Assembly (NCBI GenBank): GCA_947044405.1
Contig: CAMRHE010000133.1
Coordinates: forward strand, 4,854,501 to 4,918,500
Reading direction: 5' to 3'
Length of the DNA: 64,000 nucleotides
Source of the DNA: Leptodactylus fallax
Lineage: Eukaryota > Chordata > Amphibia > Anura > Leptodactylidae
This document shows positions 31,991 to 44,767 of the stretch, one piece after another; positions within the stretch are counted from its first letter, which is position 1; each line of letters starts with the position of its first letter. The notes below the pieces were generated by a model. It ran no database searches and was not told the origin of the DNA. It saw only the letters and a program-made list of their open reading frames with translations. The translations under genes were made by a program, and so were the position numbers.

Positions 31991-32540
31991 ATTTTCAGTC
32001 ACCTGCCCTGGGTGCCCTGCCCTGCCATCTATTGGAAAGGGGCCTGCAATATGCCAGGGTCCCTTTCCAATAACAGTATGTATAGCGGTCGGGGAGCCAA
32101 GCTTTCCCCAACCGCTGTGGTCCGGGGCCCCGGCCATCTCCAGCTGGCTGCGGGCCCCGTACCCTGCCGGGTCCGGGCGCGGTCGCGCCCCCTGCGACCG
32201 CGATCGTAACGCCACTGGTCAGGGGCCCGATCGGGATGGTCAGGATCCCGATCGGGCCCCCATGACATGAGGACTAATAGTCGGGGCTCGGGGCCCACCG
32301 GTGTATTCACCGGTTCCCCGGTGGGCCAGTCCGACCCTGAACCCACCCCATTCTGATTTTTTTTTCCAGCTTCCCAGTATATTGTACAGAATAATAAATG
32401 GTAGTAACATGAAAAATAATTTGTCCCGCAAACATTAAGACCTTATATGGCTCTGAGATGGAAAAATAAAAAAGTTATTGGGTTTGGAAGGGGGGTGGGG
32501 GGGGGTGTCAAAAACGAAGGGGCATGAAGGGGTTAAAGAA

Positions 32541-34941
32541 ATCTGTTTCCTTCTCCCTCCACTTATTAGGCTGCTTTCCTCCTCATCTTCACTGTTTATG
32601 TGTATAGTATAGAATCTCCCTACTCTTCCTCATACAGAAGTCTATGGAGAGTGGGGTAGGTTGCTATTAGCTATTTGATTGACTTATTGCCTCATTCTGA
32701 GCTAATTCTGAAATATATAGCAAATATCTCTCTCACTCACAGTGTGACAGGGCTTTCCAGCCTCCTCCCAACACCCTTTCCATAGACGTCTATGTAAAAA
32801 GTAACTCCGTCTGATAACTGAAGAAGGAAATAGATTTCTTTCATAAGATATATTACAAAATTTCTTATAGTCAAGTGCACTGTTCATTTATAAAAACTTG
32901 TTTTATAATTGGAGGTCCACTTTAAGGAACGTTTCGGGAAGTCACTGGCACTGAATTACCTTTCAGACCTTGCACCCACCCTCACACCTGGCACCCCTAC
33001 CAATCAGCTGTTTTGGGGCTGCATTCAGTGCTGCTATTATACAGTGGATGGCAGTTGGGTATCTTGAAGTTTCTGGGCCCCAATGTAAAACATGTGACGG
33101 GGCCCATACTTACCATATACTGTGTATAATACCGGTTTCTTCTTATGTTGTAAAGAGGCCTTGGGCCCCTTGAGGCTCCAGGGCTCAGTAGCAATTGCTA
33201 CTTCTGCACCCCTATAACTATACCCCTGTTGGAGGGAAATGGAAGCAGAAGACTCTGTACACTGTGTAGTAGACCACATTTGTTTGGGGCATGTGGTGCT
33301 ATGGTGTCCAGTAGCTCTGGTGCAGGATCCTGAGACATTCCGGTCTTCTTCCTGAGCCGAGATCTCACAGCATAATAACCGATCAATGAATTCATGCAAG
33401 GTGAACCTCAAACTTTTCATGGCTCGGTAGAACCTGAAATTTTTGAAACATTTGTAACCAACCCTAGGACCTGTCTAGGATCAGTCTTCAGTATTACAGT
33501 TTTGGAAAACACATAGAAATCGTAATACACACTGCAGGAAAGTAAGACCTCAGCCGCAGTGCACATTAGTGACATTACTTAGCTCACAGATCTCAATGCA
33601 AATCCAGCTGGGGGTGATCACCAGTCTTGAGCAATTATGCTATCCTAAGCCATGTGATGACCCCCCAGTGGGATCTGTATTTAGAGGTAACTGTGAGTAA
33701 TGTGATTGATGATTGTATGTAATGTGCACAGCGCCTTACTGCCCACACCTTGGATTTACCTTAAAGGGTACCTGAGTTTTCATGAAAAGTAAAAATATGT
33801 GCAAGGTCTTGCTGGGCAGTCTCTTCTATGACTGTATAAGACTGCAGACATGGTGTCCTAACAGTGTTTCTGCTGCTGATAGCCCCATTTTATCTGAAGC
33901 ACATTTTTCATTTTGCTTTAAGGCGGGGGGGGGGGTGTTCAATAAGGAGCAATCTGCCCCCCTACCCTCTCCATTATAACTAGTTTGGTTTGTTTACATG
34001 TAATTCTGCCAGGAGTAACTGTACAAGAGCAAACAAATAGCTGAGAAAAGCCCAAGTGGCCATAATATAAGAGATCCGGGCATACTAAAAGCTAAATATA
34101 CATATTGATATCCGCTATATATGTAGATACCCGTTACATTCTAGCATCTACCATGCAGGCATGAAACAGGAAAAGAACAATTTATGAGCACAGTTAGGAA
34201 AACTGCTGCTGTATGTGACTAAAATGTCATCTCTAACCACACAAGCAGCCAGAAGTACATACAAGAACATAGAAGACTTTTCTTACATCATAAGCTTTGA
34301 GATGCTGCAAAATCTTCAGTCCTTGCAGTTTGCAGACATGCGTGAGGCTGTGAGGAGAATCAGCCCCTCCCTTCTGCATTCACTGTGAGAAGAGAGAAAA
34401 CCCCTCACCGCTTAACTCACTGTTTTTCCATATTGCTGCTAGGGAGAGACTTCCCTGATAAGAAAGCAGTCAACTGTAAATTAGCTAGAAGGGAGACACC
34501 TAGTGGCAGGAACTTTAGAGAGGTTTTTCAGGAAAAAAGCAGCCACATTTTTTAAATAAAGTGCATTACATTTTGGTCCAGAATGACATGATCTATGAAA
34601 TGAGACTAAGTTGTCTGAAAAGTTAGTGACCATTTAAGCCTTTATTGTTATAGCGCTTGTTTGACTACAATGTAATTGTTGTATAATTTGGTAACTTTGT
34701 GTTATACTTTTCTCTTATCACCATTTTTGAGAGCTCTGCTTGCTGCCAGTAAATGGAATCCATCTTATCTTTCATGACGCCAGATTCAACACTCAGCTTA
34801 TAGTCACCGAGCTGCCTTCTAAAAACAACTGTTATAACTGAGGGGCTTTACCCATCCATACAATTTGACGCAAATTGTTGTCTATGTAAGACATGGTTGG
34901 ATTGAATCCACCAGAGGGGGCATGATGTGAACCGGCCCTAA
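32541..34941. other. Intergenic with one long T2-type MITE
   Basis: No gene. 33060-33235 resembles the GGGGCCC...ACCCCTATAACTATACCCCTG kind of frog hAT fragment. The only bounded element is at 33761-34637. Confidence 0.4.
33761..34637. mobile_element. T2/Kolobok-type MITE, 877 bp
   Basis: Left end TTAAAGGGTACCTGAGTTTT. The right end's complement TTAAATGGTCACTAACTTTT is an imperfect inverted match, and TTAA stands at both ends. No coding region. Confidence 0.5.
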
Positions 34942-35055
34942 GTCTGTCTGTCTGTCTATCTATCATCTCATATCTATCTCCTATCTATCTATCTACCTAT
35001 CTATCTATCTATCTATCTATTTCATATCTATCTATCTATCTATCTATCCCTTCCC

Positions 35056-35090
<35 letters not shown>

Positions 35091-35331
35091 ATCTATATCT
35101 ATCTATCTATCTATCTATCTCATATCTATCTATCTCATATCTATCTATCTATCTATCTACATCTGTCTTTCTCATCTCTCTATCGTCTATCTATCTCATA
35201 TCTATCTATCTCATATCTATCTATCTATCTATCTCATATCTATCTATCTATCTATCTCATATCTATCTATCTATCTATCTATCTATCTTCTATCATCTAT
35301 CTCATATCTATCTATCTATCTATCTATCTCA

Positions 35332-35368
<37 letters not shown>

Positions 35369-35432
35369 GTCTATCTCATATCTATCTATCTGTCTATCTA
35401 TCTCATATCTCTCTATCTGTCTATCTATCTCA

Positions 35433-35473
<41 letters not shown>

Positions 35474-35691
35474 CATATCTATCTATCTATCTCATATCTA
35501 TCTATCTATCTCATATCTATCTATCTATCTATCTTATATCCTATCTATCTATCTATCTATCTATCTATCTCATTTATCTATCTATCTATCTCATATCTAT
35601 CTATCTATCTATCTCATATCTATCTATCTGTCTTTCTCATATCTCTCTATCTGTCTATCTATCTCATATCTATCTATCTCATATCTATCCA

Positions 35692-35731
<40 letters not shown>

Positions 35732-35857
35732 CCATATCTATCTATCCCATATCTATCTATCTATCTATCTATCTCTCTCATATCTATCTATCTATCTATC
35801 TATCTCATATCTATCTATCTATCTATCTATCTCATATCTATCTATCTATCTATCTCA

Positions 35858-35906
<49 letters not shown>

Positions 35907-35972
35907 CTCTCATATCTATCTATCTATCTCATATCTATCTATCCCATATCTATCTATCTTGTATCTATCTCA

Positions 35973-36015
<43 letters not shown>

Positions 36016-36018
36016 ATA
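34942..36018. repeat. 1.08-kb TATC tetranucleotide array
   Basis: Nearly continuous TATC repeats, periodically interrupted by the longer variant CTCATATC, starting with TGTC units at 34942. The regular interruptions give a higher-order pattern of roughly 24-40 bases. Confidence 0.97.
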
Positions 36019-36533
36019 CAAAATTACAGCAGCACTCTGTAAACAGCACCAATACCTACTGTATATAAATAAATTGCATAAAGTAAATACATTGCTGCTA
36101 TATGTTATATACACATATACATTTACTACTATTAGTTATTATCTATACATAGATATTTGAGGTTCTTCTGATACATGATTGATCGATTTTATAAAAGCTC
36201 AAATGCCACAGCAAGGCGACCTCATTCAGATGGGACCCTACACGAAACAGACAGACCTCTCCCAGACCCAGAATAGGTTTGCAGTGTGAATACAGGCCAA
36301 GTAGGATCCAGGGCCGTACTACACTCTGATTAAAATAGCTGCACTACACTAATTAAATAGTCCTGTGCAAATGGAAGGAGTGCAAGTCTAATATAGAGGG
36401 AGCCACCCATCCCCCCTCCACCACCTACAGTATATACTATACAAAACATACAATTCAGACAGCGCATCCAAATGTGAACAGGTGCAAGCTGCTGCACCTA
36501 GCACCTGCTCATTTTGGGATGTGCTTTCTAAAT

Positions 36534-36534
36534 T

Positions 36535-36584
<50 letters not shown>

Positions 36585-36595
36585 GACCTCATGCT

Positions 36596-36652
<57 letters not shown>

Positions 36653-36722
36653 CTTTTTCTATCACTTATTTCTATCATATCTATATTCATATCTATCTAT
36701 CTACCTTATATCTATCTATATG
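36534..36722. repeat. Compound TATC / TTTC microsatellite
   Basis: About 12 TATC units (36534-36582), a short spacer, about 13 TTTC units (36599-36652), then degraded TATC words to 36722. Confidence 0.95.
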
Positions 36723-37777
36723 TTATCTTATGGCAAAAACTGTCTTCTTTTCCCCTATTGAGTAAGTCTTGCTGCTAGTCAGATCATTCTTCCAGTATGT
36801 GTCTGGCAGGCATACTGTACTATGCAGCTACTATATGCAGCTGCACAGGGGCCCAGTAGGTTAGGGGGCCCACTGCAACCTGAAATCCGCTTCCTACTGG
36901 GTTGTATGAAAGACATACAATAAGGGGGTCCTCCATGATGTGATGTAGAACATTTATGGGCCCTTATACTGTTCTTCCATGGGGCCCCCTGTTATCTGTG
37001 TCCACCCCTGTACTGTATGGCTATTAATATTAATTCTCTATGGTCAGTGAGGGTCTACTATCAGCAGAGGTCATGATGTAAAACATTATGTGAGATTTGG
37101 AGTATTTTACCTGCCGCCCTCCCATATCTATGATTAGGGGTATCCTGAGCAGATCGATGATGTCATCCAGTAATAATTCATCCTTCATAAAGGGGAGATT
37201 TATCATTTATGAGCGGCTGGCCTCCTCTGTCACTGCGCCGTGTAGCTGTCTGCTCGTCTGTCTGCACCGCTAAAGGTCAGTCCTGCTAACTCGCTCCGGA
37301 GTACCTTTTATTATATATTCCGGCTTTTTTCTCTTAAGCAAATCCAGCAGATACATGTTTTAGTTGATTTGCCATTTTAAAGGTTACTGGGAAGAATGTG
37401 ATTCTCTGGGAAAAATTTATTTTCAAAGTGAAGAATATTTTTTTTTGTCAATTTTCTTATTTGTGTCTTCTTTACAGTAGATGAAAATAATATCATTATA
37501 ATTGGTTTCCTCTGACATCAAAATATAGTAAGAGAATATTCACGCCTTGCAGTCATACTGCAATTTTTATTGCAATTTTTTTTTTCTTTGCAAAGTTGTG
37601 ATATTACTGCAATATGTGAATGCAATGTCTAAAGCTAGGTTCACACTTGCGCCTTGCTCTCCGTGCTGCCCGCTAAAACAGCAGTTACCCATGGACACCC
37701 ACACACCCCATAGACTGTACACCATATAACAAGACCATGTGCATGAGGCCTTATGATTAGGGCCAATTGGTGGTCAA
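36723..37777. other. Intergenic, MITE fragments
   Basis: No gene. GGGGCCCAGTAGG and GGGGCCCCCTG near 36847-36990 look like a decayed hAT-type element. 37630-37752 starts AAGCTAGGTTCACACTTGCG and ends ATGAGGCCTTA, a short copy of the TTAGGTTCACAC MITE family. Confidence 0.4.
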
Positions 37778-38888
37778 CAGTGTCGAACTAAGACTTCTTG
37801 AGCCCACCAGATAAAATGATTCTGGAAACCTCCCCCAACAACTCCTAAGCAATAGACCATAGTAGTACCTCTCAAATTTGGGTGTCTTCTGCATTGTGTT
37901 AGCACATAGGCCAGGGGTGTAAATACCGGGGTAGCAGCGGTAGCGCCTGCCACAGGGCCCAGGACATTAAGGGGCAAACACTGCTATCATTATACTCCGG
38001 GGTCTTTTTAGACCCCGGAGTATAACGATCGGAGGCCCAGGGGAGGTGAGGAAACATAAAAAACAGTGTAACTTACCTCTCCTACAGGCTTTGGGCCTGT
38101 ATGGTGATGTCCCAGACGTCAGCCGACGTCATTTTGCGTCGCAACGCTGGCCTGGAGCACGCGACATCTGCTCCAACATTGAAGATGGCCGAAGTAGCGC
38201 ATCAGAGTGCACCGGAGCGAGGAAGAGGTAAGAATGTTTGTTCCCTCCCCTGGGTCTCCGATCATTATACTCTGGGGTCTATAATGAGTATAATAATTGT
38301 TCATGGGTGGTCCACAATGGGGCATAATACTATGTGCAGGGGCCACCATGGGGCATAATACTGTGTGCAGAGGCCACCATGGGGCATAATACTGTGTGCA
38401 GAGGCCACCATGGGGCATAATACTGTGTGCAGATGCCACCATGGGGCATAATACGGTGTGCAGGGGCCACTATGGAACATAATACTGTGTGCAGGGGCCA
38501 CTATGGGGCATAATACTGTGTGCAGGGGCCACCAGGCCTGGGGCATAATACTGTGTGCAGAGGCCACCATGGGGCATAATACTGTGTGCAGAGGCCACCA
38601 TGGGGCATAATACTGTGTGCAGAGGCCACCATAGGGCATAATACTGTGTGCAGGGGCCCCTATGGGGCATAATACTGTGTGCAGGGGCCACTATGGCGCA
38701 TAATAGTGTGCGCAGAAATGCAGTTTGTGCAGGGGGGTTGGAGGGGGCGGTCTGGTGGGATGTTTGGGGCGGCGTTTCAGGGGGGCCATGTCAAATGTTT
38801 GCCTTGAGGCCCAGCCATTCCTAGTTGCGCCACTGCCCTAGGCCCATGGGAAGATCCTGTTATATTCTAGTGGGCCAGTCTGAAACTG
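37778..38888. mobile_element. hAT-like composite element, 1,111 bp, copy 3
   Basis: Left end CAGTGTCGAACTAAGACTTC and right end GGGCCAGTCTGAAACTG are diverged versions of the termini at 20531/32339. The flanks GTGGTCAA (37770-37777) and GTGGCCAA (38889-38896) match at 7 of 8. The interior repeats the plan of the larger copy: hairpin palindrome (37987-38028), splice-donor-type foldback (38062-38238), second hairpin (38262-38300) and a 31-bp minisatellite. Confidence 0.75.
38310..38716. repeat. 31-bp minisatellite in hAT-like copy 3
   Basis: About 13 units of GGCCACCATGGGGCATAATA followed by CTGTGTGCAGG, period 31. The unit aligns with the complement of the 31058 array (GCCACTGTGGAGCTTATAAT, then ACTGGGTGGGG), so the two arrays share ancestry. 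Confidence 0.93.
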
Positions 38889-38896
38889 GTGGCCAA

Positions 38897-39504
38897 CTCA
38901 ATGATGCGTCCACCTCACCATTGTCACATGGTTAGGTTATTGAAAGGTAAGAGCAACTTTTTGTGTTTGATAACCCCTTTAATATATTGGCACATACATG
39001 TTTGGTTAATCTTGTAATACAGTCTATGAATCTGGGTGATCATGGAAGAAGAATGTCATAGAAATATGGGTGGCATCTCAGAGGAGTCATGAAATAATAG
39101 AGTGTAGGTCATCAGCCTGGTGGGTCTGAACATGTATTAAAGTGGAAAGGGCTGGTGACATCTTACACTTGCTTGAAGCTAAAGGAACTTGACACGGCTA
39201 CATTACATGGTAACATTTAGCCAAGAAAAAAAAAAAAATGATGACAGACGGATCCGTGGTAGCAAAATGCATCGTTCATGGAAATGACTTTAATAGAAGG
39301 TCAGAGCTGTGCTACATCAACATCAAATGTAATAATACATGTCTAAGGAGATGGGATTATTTGTAGGGACCAAGGCTGGAGAAGATTTCATAAACATAAT
39401 AGCAAAAATAATCACAAAAATAAATACAAAAAAAGTCTTTCTATATAAAAATTTAGGAAATTTGGGGACTCTGAACCTATAAATAAATAATGCAATGAAA
39501 TCAG
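38897..39504. other. Intergenic, nothing recognised
   Basis: Single-copy-looking sequence with a short A-run at 39226. No open frame or repeat boundary is convincing. Confidence 0.4.
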
Positions 39505-40369
39505 CCTGTCGTACAAATGCTGATATTTTGCATTAGCATTGTAATACATTGTGTTAGTGATCAGACCCCTGGGGTTCAAGATCCCTAGGGGGATCTAATA
39601 AATAAAGTTTAAAAAAAAAAAAAAAAAAAGTCAACCCCCCCCCCCTTTCCCTAGAATACATATAAAAGTTAAAAATTACTGTGAAACACATACACATTAG
39701 GAATCCCTGTGTCCGAAAACGCCCAGTCTACAAACTTATAAAAATATTTTTCCTGTATGGTGAACGCCGTAGCGGGAAAAAAAAAATCTAAAGTGCCAAA
39801 CCGCCGTTTTTTAGCAGTTTCGCCTCTGATAAAAATTTGAATAAAAAGTGATCCAAGCAATAGACATTCCCCAAAATGGTATAACTAAAAAGTACACCTG
39901 GCCCCGCAAAAAAAGACGCTCTATGCATCCCCATACACGGAAATATAAAAAAGTTACAGGTGTCAGAATATGGCGACTTTTAGAAAAAAAATATTTTTTG
40001 CTAAGTTTTAGATTTTTGCTAAGGGGTTAAAACGTAAATAAAACTATATAAATTTGGTATCCCTGGAATCGTACCGAAACATAGAATACAGGTGACAGGT
40101 CATTTTGGCTGCAGAGTGAATGAGGTAAAAACAAAGCTCGTAAGAAAGTCGCACAAATGCAGTTTTTCTCGAATTCCACCCCATCCTGAATTTTTTCCAG
40201 CTTCCCAGTACATTGTACAGAATAATAAATGGTAGCAAAATTTGTCACGCAAACATTATGTCCTTATATGGCTCTGTAAATGCAAAAATAAAAAAAAGTT
40301 ATGTGGTTTGGAAGGCGGGGAGTCAAAAACGAAAACCGTTGAAAAATGTCACCGGCGGGAAGGGGTTAA
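39505..40369 (+). mobile_element. Long-TIR repeat, uninterrupted copy
   Basis: Shares its interior (CCCCAAAATGGTATAACTAA, CACCTGGCCCCGCAA) and right arm with the repeat at 19723-32536. It reads straight through GAATTCCACCCCATCCTGAA at 40171-40190, which corresponds to the point where the other copy is interrupted. It ends GGGAAGGGGTTAA. The left arm is missing. Confidence 0.8.
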
Positions 40370-40491
40370 ATAATACATTATAGTTCGGGGTCCTGGTACA
40401 CATTTTGCACTAGGGCCTAGGAACTTCATGTTACACCTCTGGATATAAGATAGAGGTTGGTTGTCTTGGCATCATACTATTTGCCTTATTA

Positions 40492-40600
40492 CAGTGATGG
40501 CCAAAAGTATTGGCACCCCTGCAATTCTGTCAGATAATACTCAATTTCTTCCAGAAAATGATTGCAATCACAAATGCTTTGGTAATAATATCTTCATTTA
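40492..40600 (+). repeat. Left terminal inverted repeat of the Tc1 element
   Basis: 109 bases identical to the complement of 41993-42101. Preceded by the TA target dinucleotide. Confidence 0.96.
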
Positions 40601-40658
40601 TTTTGCTTGCAATGAAAAAACACAAAAGAGAATGAAAAAAAAGTCAAATCATTGATCA

Positions 40659-41719
<1,061 letters not shown>

Positions 41720-41992
41720 GCTCAATGTGGTATACACAAGGACACAGGACAGAGGTTGAGTCAACTTTAATCTATTTCAACTGGCTGCAAGTGTGATTTA
41801 GTTATTGCCACCACCTGTTATGTGCCACAGGTAAGTAACAGGTGCTGTTAATTACACAAATTAGAGAAGCATCACCTGATTTTTCAAAGGGTGCCAATAC
41901 TTTTATCCACCCCCTTTTTTATGTTTGGTGTGGAATTATATCCAATTTGGCTTTTTGACAATTCTTTTTGTGGTTTTCCATTGAAGACAAAT

Positions 41993-42101
41993 TAAATGAA
42001 GATATTATTACCAAAGCATTTGTGATTGCAATCATTTTCTGGAAGAAATTGAGTATTATCTGACAGAATTGCAGGGGTGCCAATACTTTTGGCCATCACT
42101 G
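41993..42101 (-). repeat. Right terminal inverted repeat of the Tc1 element
   Basis: 109 bases, exact complement of 40492-40600, followed by TA. Confidence 0.96.
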
Positions 42102-42103
42102 TA

Positions 42104-42843
42104 TATGGGGATCAGAAATTTTTCATGATGGCCTGGATTGAAAAAAAAAAAAAAAAAAGATTAAAAAGAGAAAACCACCATAAAAATGGTTAAGTATTTT
42201 TTTTTTTTACTTTTTCTATATAATCTGTATAATATCAACTAAAAATCACTCATCTTTAGGCAAAATCCCATATAAAATATGGCCTTTTATAAATCTGTAT
42301 ACATTTTACATGCTGTACTTTCTTTCTGGGTCACGTTGCGTCTCCACAATACTGTATGTGGGCTGATCAGATTCCCATTGTATCTGTTCAGTAGGGAATG
42401 TCTAAGTCGGTCACTGCTTTTACATATTTATGTTCCAGTTTTTTAGATTTTTTTATGTTTCTGGCTTTCATTTACCTGTTTTCCGCTTTTTCTGCTGCTC
42501 CCCGATCTGTATGATTACACGCTATTGTAGTTATTGTGCTGCATTGTGTGATATGAATACAGGAGCTGTTGCATAAGCTGGTTTAGCATTGACTGGATTT
42601 GTTCACCTCATGTGTTCCGGCGAGCAACTCTCCTTGTAATATATCAGTTTCTCAAGTTTTAGAAAAAATAAAGTAATCCATTTTTCACATTTATTAAAGT
42701 AAAACCTCAGGTAAATGATACACTTTATACAACAGAAATCTGCTATTAAGGTTGTAAGAATGTTCTACAGTGGCATCCCTACATTTACAACTGTCTGTTT
42801 TATGCAACGTTTTACTGGAACACCTTCAAATACCTACAAGGAA
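42104..42843. other. Intergenic, nothing recognised
   Basis: AT-rich with short homopolymers near 42140 and 42196. No gene or repeat boundary supported. Confidence 0.4.
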
Positions 42844-43412
42844 AAGGTAAAGCTTGCAATCTACACAAATAGGAAGTAAACTGTATTATATAGAGGCACC
42901 ATCTTCAGTGGGGAGGGACTCTCCCTCTCCTCCCACATGTAGTCCCCTAGGGGTCTCCTTTGTAACCATTGCTGGCCTACAAGGTAAAGATAAAGCTTTC
43001 TATCTACACAAAGAGGAAGTAATCTGTATTACATAGCTCCATCGTCTTCAGCGGGGGGAAGGAGTCTCCCTCTCCTCCCCCATGTAGTCTCCTAAGGGTC
43101 TCCTTCGTAACCATTGCTGGCCTACAAGGTAAAGGTAAAGCTTGCAATCTACACAAACAGGAAGTAACCTGTATTACATAGCTCCACCATCTTCAGTGGG
43201 GAGGGGAGTCTCTCTCTCCTTCCCACGTAGTCTCCTAGGGGGTCTCCTTTGCAATTATTGCTGGCCTGCAAGGTAAAGGTAAAGCTTACAATCTACACAA
43301 ACAGGAAGTAACCTGTATTACATAGCTCCACCGTCTTCAGCAGGGAGGGAGTCTCCCTCTCCTCCCACATGTAGACTCCTAGGGGTTTCCTTTTGTAACC
43401 ATTGCTGGCCTT
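42844..43412. repeat. 144-bp tandem repeat, four units
   Basis: The word AAGCTTGCAATCTACACAAA or its close variants recurs with CTACAC at 42861, 43004, 43149 and 43293, spacings 143-145. Each unit also has GGAAGTAACCTGTATTACAT, a CATCTTCAGTGGGGAGGGA stretch and CCATTGCTGGCC. No coding frame runs through all four units. Confidence 0.93.
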
Positions 43413-43764
43413 GTCTGTATGAAGACCAGTGTTAAATAAAGTGAATTATGATTAATGACTCTAAGCATCAGCAATAAGAAAATAAAATTAAGAAAATAAA
43501 GAAGTGGATCATTTTCTCCCTATCAAGCACTCTTTAAAACATAAAAACTTTCCAAAAATTGCTGTTAATACAACCCTCTCACAGACCTTAAAGTCGTCTT
43601 TGTCTTCTGTTCCTTTGCTTGCTGACTCTGTTAGCCTGGTCAGCAAGATGGCATCTTCCACACGCATCCCTTCTGAATTAGTTGAATGCATCTATCTTTT
43701 AATGGGGTTGTCCATGAAATACAGAAAACTCAGAAGTGCCTGGAGGTAGTGTAAAACAAACTAA

Positions 43765-44000
43765 AGAAAAAGGCATACTCCTCTATCCCTGGTGCAGACC
43801 TGGTCCTCTTTACCTCATGTGCCGAGGCTCGTCTGGCCAGAAGCAGAGAGGTCCACATGAGCGCTGTGACCTCACATATATATGTGAGGTCACTGACTGG
43901 TCTCAGTGCTTGTGTGAGCTTTGCTCCGTTGGAGCCCCAACGCATGAGAAAAAGAGGACAAGGATTGCCCAGTGGAGCACAAGGGATAGAGTAGCATGCT
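43765..44000. repeat. Foldback module, diverged copy
   Basis: Starts AAAGGCATACTCCTCTATCC and ends AGGGATAGAGTAGCATGCTT, an inverted repeat related to the 3171 module, though the donor-like GGTGAGT is lost. Internal TGACCTCACATATATATGTG with GAGGTCACTGACTGG is a second palindrome. Confidence 0.6.
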
Positions 44001-44720
44001 TTTTTTTTGTTAGTTTTATACTTTCCTTGGCCACCCCCAAGATTTCTGTAATTCATGCACAACCCCTTTAAATACATATTTCAACTTTTCAGGTCCCACT
44101 TTTAATCTTACCCAGGGCCAAACCTTGTCAAAACTGTCCCTGCTTCAATGGACACCTTTATTTTAACTTCTATTCACTTTTATTGTGGGTATAAAACATT
44201 CAGCATTGTGCATCAGGGGGTTAAACTATATCACAGAGTGTAGATTTCAGCTCTGGAGTACACAGGGTTTATGGGTTTAATAACAGCTTAGTTTAAGGAT
44301 TCCTAGACCATGAGCAGATCAGGTTTTGGAGTTATAATTCCAGTTCATCCAGAAGAGCAGCATCATATACATCCTGCTAAACTAAGAAGAAAAAAATAAA
44401 GCAGTAAATGAATAGAAAATGAATTGTCTCCCCGGACAAAAGTTACATTTTCTACGGCTCAGCGTTGTAAGCAGAACCTCTCTCTAATGGATTAGTCTGC
44501 AGTGAGGGGATTAAGACGGCAGAAAGCTCCGCTCTCCAAAGAGCTTTATACTCCAGACTGAGGATCATTTCACATTACACAAGGAAATGAGGATAAAGCG
44601 CCGGTAGTTGTAACTGTAAATACACACTCAGGATAAAACTCCAGAGGAAGGAGACCCTGCAGATCTTCTAGGGTTCATTGACAGTGTGTGATATAGGGAG
44701 GCAAACCAAAGAGCAAGAAG
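44001..44720. other. Intergenic, nothing recognised
   Basis: Single-copy-looking sequence up to an A-run at 44719 that is the tail of the next LINE copy. No gene supported. Confidence 0.4.
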
Positions 44721-44721
44721 A

Positions 44722-44736
44722 AAAAAAAAAAAAAAA

Positions 44737-44767
<31 letters not shown>

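Larger units (their letters stand above)
20531..32339. mobile_element. hAT-like composite element inserted in the long-TIR repeat
   Basis: Ends are CAGTGTCGGACTGGG at left and the complement-type GGGCCAGTCCGACCCTG at right. The flanking octamers AATCCACC (20523-20530) and AACCCACC (32340-32347) match at 7 of 8, as expected of an old 8-bp hAT-type duplication. Removing the Tx1 LINE and one copy of its duplication leaves about 3.06 kb. That remainder contains foldback modules (29701, 30713, 31735), a 31-bp minisatellite, a hairpin palindrome and GC-rich CACGTG/TGACGTCA-containing patches. No transposase gene is present, so it is non-autonomous. Confidence 0.75.
19723..32536. mobile_element. Long-TIR repeat, outermost host of a three-level nest
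   Basis: The left arm (19723 to about 19965) begins TTAACTTCTTCCCGCC and reads through a segment with ATTATTCTGTACAATGTACT. The same arm returns inverted at about 20495-20522 plus 32348-32536, ending AAGGGGTTAA. The arms are therefore more than 200 bp long. The interior (19966-20490) includes CCCCAAAATGGTATAACTAA and CACCTGGCCCCGCAA, shared with the copy at 39505-40369. That copy reads continuously across the point where this one is interrupted by 20531-32339. No transposase is visible, so the superfamily is unknown. Confidence 0.8.

Noticed and set aside
34942..36018. CRISPR-like array
   Set aside because: It is a simple tetranucleotide repeat with no unique spacers, in vertebrate DNA.
38119..38691. 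Repeating HSIMPHGGLCTQYYAP-like protein frames
   Set aside because: A minisatellite translation. All three frames stay open because the unit lacks stops, not because of selection.
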